The notes beneath the pieces were generated by a model that was not told the DNA's origin, did no database searches, and saw nothing but the letters and a program-made list of their open reading frames with translations. Below are positions 29,879-35,206 of a stretch of DNA of 35,206 nt, piece after piece. The translations under genes were made by a program, and so were the position numbers. Source of the DNA: Gemmatimonadota bacterium (GTDB lineage: Bacteria > Gemmatimonadota > Gemmatimonadetes > Longimicrobiales > Gaopeijiaceae); contig SKKH01000007.1 in the NCBI GenBank assembly GCA_007121555.1, forward strand, positions 1 to 35,206, read 5' to 3'. Within the stretch, counting starts at the first letter, position 1. Each line of letters opens with the position of its first letter.

Positions 29879-31132
29879 ATGAAGGAAGAGATCTCGATGC
29901 GCGAGACGAGAGGGAGCGCCCCCGAGGGACGGAGGTCCCCCACCGTAGCCGTTCTCGGCGCCGGTCCGGTGGGACTGGACGCCGCCCTCGCCGCAAGGGC
30001 GGAGGGGTTTCGGGTTGTGGTCTACGAGGCGGCCACCACTCCGGCCGGCCACGTGCGCTCCTGGGGTCACGTGCGCCTCTTCAGCCCCTGGTCCATGAAC
30101 GTCTCTCCTCGGATGAGGGCGGGGCTCGAGGAGCTGGGCCGACCGCTGGAGGTGGACGAGGATGCCACCCACACGGGCCATGAGCTTGCCGATCGGGTCC
30201 TCGACCCCCTGTGGACTCTCCCCGAGCTCAAAGAGGGCCTTCAGCTGGGAACCCGTGTCCTGGGTGTGAGTCGGCGGGGGACCCTGAAGAGCGAGCGGAT
30301 CGGCGATCCGGCCAGGGGCCAGGAGCCCTTCAGGCTACTTCTCCAGGGCCCCGATGGACGGGAGTGGGTGGACCACGCCGACATCGTCCTGGACTGCACC
30401 GGTCGTTACGGGAATCCCAACGCCCTGGGCGATGGAGGGATTCCGGCGCCCGGCGAGCGGGCCCTGGAAGATCGGATCGAGCGGTGGATCCCCGATCTGA
30501 GCACCGGGACCGACGGGTGGAAGGGGAAGGTCGTTCTCCTGGCGGGCTCGGGGCATTCGGCCCAGACCGCGGCCCGGGACCTGGCCGCGGCTCCGGGGAA
30601 TGGAGGTGGGCCCCGGGTACTCTGGGTTCTTCGCCGCGACGACCCGGAATGGGGCTCCGTGGAGGATGACCCCTTGCCCCTGCGAAGCTCCCTGGCGCGG
30701 ACGGCTGGGGAGCTCGCCGCCGGCTCCACGCCCCGGATCACCCCTCTTCCGGGTCGGGTGGTGGACCGGCTCACTCGGGCCGGAAGCCGCGTTCAGGTGG
30801 AGCTCAGGGGGACCGACGGGAGTGTCGAGACCCACCAGGTCGACCGCATTCTTTCGCTGACCGGTGGAGTGGGCGATCATACTCTATACCGTCAGCTTCA
30901 GGTGCACGAGTGCTACGCCACCAGCGGCCCCATGAAGCTGGCCGCTGCCCTCCTGGGAGCCGAGGCCGGAGCGGACTGCCTGACCCAGGAGAGCCATGGT
31001 GCGGAGACGCTCAAGAATCCAGAGCCCGACTTCTTCATCCTCGGTGACAAATCGTATGGCCGGAACAGCAGTTTTCTCATGCGGGTGGGCTGGAACCAGG
31101 TCGACGAGGTCTTCTCGGTGATTGCGTCGTGA
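29879..31132 (+). CDS. FAD/NAD(P)H-dependent oxidoreductase, monooxygenase-like
   Basis: This 417-residue flavoprotein has an FAD Rossmann motif LGAGPVGL (about residues 26-33) and a second dinucleotide motif LAGSGHSAQTAARDLAA (about 222-238) of the FMO/thioredoxin-reductase type. It also has the conserved SWGHVRLFSPW (near 57-67). A C-terminal ILGDKSYGRNSSFLMRVGWNQ closes the FAD site. No redox CxxC is present, so it is not a disulfide reductase. The family includes flavoprotein monooxygenases and arsenic-cluster flavoproteins of unclear role. AAAGGAG precedes the ATG at optimal spacing, one of the best ribosome-binding sites in the window. It overlaps the racemase gene by 4 bp (GTGA), tying it to amino-acid metabolism. 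Substrate unknown. Confidence 0.72.
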   Translation: MKEEISMRETRGSAPEGRRSPTVAVLGAGPVGLDAALAARAEGFRVVVYEAATTPAGHVRSWGHVRLFSPWSMNVSPRMRAGLEELGRPLEVDEDATHTGHELADRVLDPLWTLPELKEGLQLGTRVLGVSRRGTLKSERIGDPARGQEPFRLLLQGPDGREWVDHADIVLDCTGRYGNPNALGDGGIPAPGERALEDRIERWIPDLSTGTDGWKGKVVLLAGSGHSAQTAARDLAAAPGNGGGPRVLWVLRRDDPEWGSVEDDPLPLRSSLARTAGELAAGSTPRITPLPGRVVDRLTRAGSRVQVELRGTDGSVETHQVDRILSLTGGVGDHTLYRQLQVHECYATSGPMKLAAALLGAEAGADCLTQESHGAETLKNPEPDFFILGDKSYGRNSSFLMRVGWNQVDEVFSVIAS

Positions 31133-32235
31133 GGCCCTCGAGGATCGAACTGCGGGAGATCCGGCTCCCACTCCGGGAGATCTTCGAGATCAGCTCCGGA
31201 GCCCGTCAGAACCGCCGGGTCCTCCTGCTCCGTGTGGAGAGCGAGGGGGCGGTGGGCTGGGGGGAGTGCGTGGCCGCTGAGGATCCGGGCTACTCCTACG
31301 AGACCACGGAGACCGCGTGGCACGTTCTCACCGACTTCCTCCTCCCGCCCCTGGTGGGTCATGAGATGGGCGGTCCGGAGGAGATTCTGGAGCCGGTCTC
31401 ATGGGTGCGGGGACATCAGATGGCCAGAGCGGGCATCGAGATGGCCATCTGGGACCTTCACGCGAAGCTCCTCGGGATGCCTCTCTGGGAATTCCTGGGA
31501 GGTCGGGGCGACCCGGTGGAGGTGGGGGTGAGCGTGGGGCTCCAACCGGATGACGATACCCTGGCGCGGAAGGTGGAGGAGTACCTCACCCAGGGATACG
31601 CCCGGGTCAAGATCAAGATCAAGCCGGGTCGGGATGTGGCGATGCTCTCCCGTCTCAGGGACCGCTTTCCTCAGACTCCGCTCATGGCAGACGCGAATTC
31701 GGCCTATACCCTGGATGACCTCCCCCTTCTGAAGGAGCTGGACGACCTGGGACTCATGATGATCGAGCAGCCCCTTGGGCATGAAGACCTGCTGGAGCAC
31801 TCCAGGCTCCAGAGCGAACTGAAGACCCCCATCTGCCTCGATGAGTCCATCCGGTCGGTCGGCGATGCCAGGTTGGCCCTCGAGCTCGACTCCACCCGGG
31901 TGGTGAACATCAAGCCTGGCCGAGTGGGAGGACACGCCTCGTCCAGGGCGATCCATGACCTCTGCCGCGAGCAGGGCATCCCCGTCTGGTGTGGGGGGAT
32001 GCTCGAGTCCGGGGTCGGGAGGGCCCACAACCTGGCGCTGGCCACCCTTCCCGGCTTCTCCCTGCCCGGGGACATCTCGGCCTCTCGGCGCTACTGGAAA
32101 GAGGACATCGTATCCCCGGAGTTCGAACTCGAGGACGGCCGGATGCCCCTTCCTCAGGATCCCGGGATCGGGGTCGAACCCAATCTGGACCGCATCGAAG
32201 CGCTCACCTATCGAGTGGAAACCTTCGGAGGGTGA
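31129..32235 (+). CDS. Enolase-superfamily N-acylamino-acid racemase / o-succinylbenzoate synthase (MenC type 2)
   Basis: The 368-residue protein belongs to the NSAR/OSBS branch. The catalytic lysines are K163 in VKIKIKPG and K262 in NIKPGRVGG. Metal ligands are D188 (DANSAYT), E213 (IEQPL) and D238 (DESI). The GGMLESGVGRAHN segment shapes the acyl pocket. Members make o-succinylbenzoate for menaquinone, racemise N-succinyl or N-acetyl amino acids, or do both. No other men gene is nearby, whereas an M20 deacylase and a COG3375 GNAT are, so N-acylamino-acid racemase is the better call. It starts with GTG inside the flavoprotein stop (GTGA) and is the last gene of the co-directional run. Confidence 0.88.
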   Translation: MRPSRIELREIRLPLREIFEISSGARQNRRVLLLRVESEGAVGWGECVAAEDPGYSYETTETAWHVLTDFLLPPLVGHEMGGPEEILEPVSWVRGHQMARAGIEMAIWDLHAKLLGMPLWEFLGGRGDPVEVGVSVGLQPDDDTLARKVEEYLTQGYARVKIKIKPGRDVAMLSRLRDRFPQTPLMADANSAYTLDDLPLLKELDDLGLMMIEQPLGHEDLLEHSRLQSELKTPICLDESIRSVGDARLALELDSTRVVNIKPGRVGGHASSRAIHDLCREQGIPVWCGGMLESGVGRAHNLALATLPGFSLPGDISASRRYWKEDIVSPEFELEDGRMPLPQDPGIGVEPNLDRIEALTYRVETFGG

Positions 32236-32550
32236 GACCCCGCACGTCGGCCTGCTAGCAGTCTGATCGGAAAGGGAGGCGAGCCGCATTGCGGGCGCCA
32301 CGGAGTTCCCCGGTAGGCGGGCAGCCGCAGGCGATGCCTCTGGCGCATCGTCGAGGCGAACCAACGACCGAGTGGGGCCCCTGCGGCCCCAACCCGAAGG
32401 GGGACGGGGGGTGCGGCCCTGGATCTTCGTTGGGCCGCGTCACCGATGCCGACCCGGCTTCGCCGGGTGCCCGATCGCTTTCAGCGACCCTCCTCGACCA
32501 GGACACGCAAGACCCCGTCCCGGTGGTCCCTGCCCTTGTCCAACGGCCTT
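32236..32550. other. Hairpin-rich convergent intergenic region
   Basis: No gene is supported in this 315-bp gap between the racemase gene (+) and the DUF4390-like gene (-). It contains CGATGC/GCATCG (32332-32337 and 32345-32350), ACCCGGC-TTC-GCCGGGT (32452-32468) and CGCT-TTC-AGCG (32476-32486). The last two share the triloop TTC. None has a U-tract, but they may stop convergent transcription. A structured RNA is possible; I recognise no class. Confidence 0.45.
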
Positions 32551-33234
32551 CTAACCTTCCTCCTGTGAATCCGGAGGATACCGGAAGGCGGGGCTTCGGG
32601 TCTGGTATCGTTCCGCCGGCAGTCCCAGTATCCGGACGAGGGCTCGCTGGAATCCCCTGCCGATGGCCGACCGGACGCCCCCTCCGCCCTCTCCCTCCAC
32701 CGCTGGAGCCAGGTCCCCCTGGAGCCACCGGCGGAGCTCCTCCAGGTCGGAGAGGGAGAGGGTCTCCACCTCGAGGCGGCCGAGGTAGTAAAAGCGGCCC
32801 TCTCGCCGTGGCCTCAGGGGAACCCTGAGCTCCTCCGAGAGGATCTGGCTGGCCTCGGTGGGGGTCCCGGCGGAGAACACCCCACCCTCACCGGTCTCCA
32901 CCAGGTAGACCCGTTCCAGGGGGTCGAACCGCACCGATGCCCTCCACTCGTGACGTCCTTCCTGGGCATCCACCAGGCGGTCTCGCCAGAGCTCGGTCAC
33001 GACGAGGATCCGGATCGGGAGTCCCCGCTGCAGCGAGCTCTGGATGCCCCTGGTCTGAAGCACCGGTCCGAGGGTGGCCCGAACCTCCCCACCCTCCCCA
33101 GCCAACCTGAGAGTCAGCGGATCCTGGGCCAACAGGGCCTGAGACTGGAGGGGCCCGAACAGCCCCGTGGCCAGGGCCGCCAGGAGGATGGCGGCCAGGC
33201 CCCGCAGTTCGGGAGGGAGGGGGAGGTCGCGCAC
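32551..33234 (-). CDS. DUF4390-like exported protein
   Basis: The 227-residue protein has a hydrophobic N-terminal segment (about 11-28, followed by QSQALLAQ) that looks like a signal peptide or anchor. The core resembles DUF4390: ATLGPVLQTRGIQSSLQRGLPIRILVVTELWRD (in part), then WRASVRFDPLERVYLVE, then SLSDLEELRRWL. DUF4390 proteins in some Proteobacteria lie beside NtrY/NtrX-type two-component genes, and here an NtrC-type regulator is about 1.8 kb upstream on the same strand. It starts with GTG 4 bp after the stop of the beta-barrel gene, so the two are probably co-expressed. Function unknown; the family call is moderate. Confidence 0.6.
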   Translation of the reverse strand: MRDLPLPPELRGLAAILLAALATGLFGPLQSQALLAQDPLTLRLAGEGGEVRATLGPVLQTRGIQSSLQRGLPIRILVVTELWRDRLVDAQEGRHEWRASVRFDPLERVYLVETGEGGVFSAGTPTEASQILSEELRVPLRPRREGRFYYLGRLEVETLSLSDLEELRRWLQGDLAPAVEGEGGGGVRSAIGRGFQRALVRILGLPAERYQTRSPAFRYPPDSQEEG

Positions 33235-33238
33235 AGGC

Positions 33239-34945
33239 TCAGAAGCGGTGGTGCAGTCGGACGAAGAAGTTGAGGCCCCGTTCCTTCCGATTCAGGGGAT
33301 AGGCCCAGTAGAGCCCCAGCGATCCGGTCACGAGCCCCAGGCCCACATCGCCGCGCCTGGACGAGTCGGGCCGCTCCGGGAAGCCGTCTTGATTCCGGGC
33401 CCATCCCTGGCCGGCGCTCACGAAGAGGGAGAGGGCGGGCTGGATACGGAGCGAGCCCGACCACTCCGGGTCGCCCCAGTCGTCGGGGAGTGGTTCCCAA
33501 CTGATGGGGAGGTCCTGCTGGAATTCAATCTGCCCCAGCGTGACCCGATCACAGCCGTAGAAGGGATACGCCTGACCCTCGCCGTTCGACTCCACAACGG
33601 GCACGGGCCCCTCGCTCCGGGCTCCACAATCCAGCGCGAAGCGGGGATGTCCCGGGAGGGACCCCTCCCCTCCCAACGCCGACTGGAACTGGGGGGGGAT
33701 GGGGTTTGAGGTCAGCGAGCCGGCTCCGTGGATCCGCAGGTTCACCTGGGAGGAAGGGCTGAGTCGAGCGTAACGCCTGAGGTCCAGCTCGGCCCATCGG
33801 ATCCGGGCGAACTCGGGACCCTCCCCTCCCAGCGAACTCATCTGGGGGTCGAAGGTGGATTGGAGTTGCCCGCCGAGCTGCCAACGAGTTCGGAAGTGGG
33901 CCCACCACCCGTCGGCGGGATGGTCGGGGTCGTCCCGGGTGTCCAGGGTGATCGATCCTTCCAGAAATTGGGCGGTTCCGTCGGCGATGGCGGGCTGGGC
34001 TCGCCAGGGTCGATCCCCGTCTCCCAGGGTCCAGGGCCCCCCGGGCAGGACAAGGGAGTTTTCCTCCTCTCGAAACGCGAGACGGGCGTGGATGGGGAAT
34101 CGAATGGGTCGGGCGTCGAGATGCGCGGACCAGCCCTGGGCCTCGTAGTAGTCCCGGTAGTCCCGCCGCATGAGGAAGGTGGCGAGGGATGTCTCCAGGT
34201 TGCTCATGCCCCGCTCCTCGATGGACTGGATCCGGGAGTAGGTGCTGAGGCCGGCCGACAAGGTCCCCCGCCCTCCCATGGCCTGATTCACGGTGAACTC
34301 ATAGCCGAGCCGCTCGGTGTCGACGGAAAGACCCGCCTCCGATCGCCAGATCCCAAAAGCCTCCAATATCAGGGGATTGCGCCCTTCCGAGGCGAAGATG
34401 GGCCCGAACTGGACCGGAAGCCCCTCGACCCGGTTGTATGGCCCCGCCGCCCGGAGGGTGAGGCGGGAGCGTCCGATCCCGAGGTCGGTGTCCAGGAACT
34501 GCGAAGGGACCCGACCGTCGGCGTCCACCCCCTCGATCCGATCGGCCCGGACCCGGTAGAGAAGCGGGCCCGCGTAGACCTCGGGGGGTTGGGTGAGGGT
34601 GGCTTCCTCCAGCCCCGACAGCCGTCCCCCCACGACGAGCACCGGACCGGTGACGACGGCTCCGGGATCCAGCTCGAGAGAGCCGTTCACGACGAAGAGG
34701 CTTCCGGTGACCTCCCCACCCAGATTGAGGTTCCCGCCCAGGACCACCACGTTGGCGTCGACGAGGGTTCCGGAGGGGATTCGGCTCCGGCCCGTGATTC
34801 GCAGGGTCGCAGGGTCGTTGGCCACCTCCATGATCCGGTTCTGGACCTCCTGGGGAAGGGGGCCGGGCTGCGGAGGAGTTTGAGCCTCGACGGCTCCTGC
34901 CATCATGAGCAGGGCCGTGGCGAGGAGGGTGGAGCGCTGGGTCAC
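33239..34945 (-). CDS. Secreted protein with bactofilin-like beta-helix and outer-membrane beta-barrel
   Basis: From GTG 34945 the 568-residue product begins MTQRSTLLATALLMMAGAVEAQ, a clear signal peptide cleaved near residue 21. GGAGG lies 8 nt before this GTG, so I prefer it to the ATG at 35011, which adds 22 non-signal residues. Residues about 50-115 are a short beta-helix of polymer-forming (bactofilin/DUF342-like) type: NVVVLGGNLNLGGEVTGSL then FVVNGSLELDPGAVVTGPV and LVVGGRLSG. The rest (about 125-568) is rich in alternating aromatic/Gly strands and ends VRLHHRF, whose terminal Phe is a BAM signal. It resembles the 16-strand surface-antigen (Omp85-C) barrel. A periplasmic plug or anchor on an outer-membrane barrel is inferred. 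Confidence 0.7.
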   Translation of the reverse strand: MTQRSTLLATALLMMAGAVEAQTPPQPGPLPQEVQNRIMEVANDPATLRITGRSRIPSGTLVDANVVVLGGNLNLGGEVTGSLFVVNGSLELDPGAVVTGPVLVVGGRLSGLEEATLTQPPEVYAGPLLYRVRADRIEGVDADGRVPSQFLDTDLGIGRSRLTLRAAGPYNRVEGLPVQFGPIFASEGRNPLILEAFGIWRSEAGLSVDTERLGYEFTVNQAMGGRGTLSAGLSTYSRIQSIEERGMSNLETSLATFLMRRDYRDYYEAQGWSAHLDARPIRFPIHARLAFREEENSLVLPGGPWTLGDGDRPWRAQPAIADGTAQFLEGSITLDTRDDPDHPADGWWAHFRTRWQLGGQLQSTFDPQMSSLGGEGPEFARIRWAELDLRRYARLSPSSQVNLRIHGAGSLTSNPIPPQFQSALGGEGSLPGHPRFALDCGARSEGPVPVVESNGEGQAYPFYGCDRVTLGQIEFQQDLPISWEPLPDDWGDPEWSGSLRIQPALSLFVSAGQGWARNQDGFPERPDSSRRGDVGLGLVTGSLGLYWAYPLNRKERGLNFFVRLHHRF

Positions 34946-35071
34946 AACCGTGCCTCCGTTCGAGAGGGGGCGAAGAAGATGGACCACCTCGAGCAACGAC
35001 CGGTGGTTCACGTACTCGACGGGATCTCCAGGGCGGCAATTCCCAAAGGGGGCTGGATCAAGGCGCGCAGA

Positions 35072-35206
35072 TCAATCCCGGCTTCTGAGGTTCAGTCGAT
35101 CCATCCGGCGGTACAGGTTGGCTCGATCGGTCTGGAGACGTCGGGCCGCCTCGGCCACGTTTCCGTCGGCGGCCTCCAATGCCCCCTGGATCAGATCCTT
35201 CTCGTA
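35072..35206 (-). CDS. C-terminal Fis-type DNA-binding domain of an NtrC family regulator (partial)
   Basis: Only the last 44 codons are in the window; the gene continues past its right edge. They read YEKDLIQGALEAADGNVAEA then ARRLQTDRANLYRRMDRLNL and RSRD. This is the Fis-like helix-turn-helix that ends sigma-54-dependent NtrC-family response regulators (pattern ExxxIxxALxxxxGNxxxAAxxLGxxRxxLYRKM). Receiver and AAA+ domains would lie outside. The stop is at 35072-35074, 127 bp before the beta-barrel gene on the same strand, so the regulator could be the first gene of a three-gene unit. The sigma-54 link is family inference. Confidence 0.85.
   Translation of the reverse strand, partial: YEKDLIQGALEAADGNVAEAARRLQTDRANLYRRMDRLNLRSRD

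Noticed and set aside
1-35206. CRISPR arrays, insertion sequences, prophage or defence genes
   Set aside because: I saw no regularly spaced repeats, transposase or phage motifs, and no target-site duplications anywhere in the window.

Overview
This is a very GC-rich (roughly two-thirds G+C by eye), densely packed chromosomal segment. It appears to come from an aerobic, diderm, free-living bacterium. The evidence is a heme A synthase, a complete pyruvate dehydrogenase set, a non-mevalonate isoprenoid gene (ispH) and an outer-membrane beta-barrel protein. Many neighbouring genes are coupled by 4-bp ATGA/GTGA overlaps. The protein flavour suggests Gemmatimonadota or a similar high-GC diderm phylum, but this is a guess from pattern recognition, not a search. 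I see no tRNA, rRNA, CRISPR array, insertion sequence or prophage.

Region 1 (1-4000) is a chromosome-maintenance block. About 1 kb of apparently gene-free DNA carries two parS-type palindromes, followed by parA, parB and a membrane-anchored M23 peptidase. A 449-bp non-coding stretch after the peptidase gene is locally AT-rich and full of DnaA-box-like sequences, several arranged as CCAC-N4-GTGG dyads. With parABS beside it, this is a candidate replication origin.

Region 2 (4000-14500) is central metabolism. It holds a NIF3-family protein, a zinc-ribbon/TPR membrane protein, a LOG-family phosphoribohydrolase and a small structured transcript or attenuator. Then come lipA, pdhA, pdhB, pdhC (E2), an antisense lemA, lpdA (E3) and a MarR regulator. 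LipA makes the lipoyl cofactor that E2 carries, so the order is functionally coherent. The E2 linker is an extreme acidic tract.

Region 3 (14500-20330) is mixed housekeeping: a long plant/cyanobacteria-like ispH, fxsA, an M42 aminopeptidase, ctaA (heme A synthase), a GAF protein resembling free methionine-R-sulfoxide reductase, and a metallo-beta-lactamase-fold hydrolase. A perfect 18-bp-stem hairpin begins at the hydrolase's start codon.

Region 4 (20330-32240) is a run of ten co-directional, mostly overlapping genes. The first part is glcD, glcE, an aldehyde dehydrogenase and glcF, which could take an aldehyde through a 2-hydroxyacid to a 2-oxoacid. The second part is a flavin-reductase-like protein, an M20 amidohydrolase, a DUF1611-like P-loop protein, a COG3375-type GNAT, a FAD/NAD(P)H oxidoreductase and an N-acylamino-acid-racemase/MenC-type enolase. 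The GNAT, enolase and M20 genes match the three activities of the known N-succinyl route from D- to L-amino acids. DUF1611 and the flavoprotein are additional partners, which makes this the most interesting metabolic cassette in the window.

Region 5 (32240-35206) lies on the minus strand. It holds the C-terminal Fis domain of an NtrC-type regulator (cut by the window edge), a secreted bactofilin-like/beta-barrel protein and a DUF4390-like protein.
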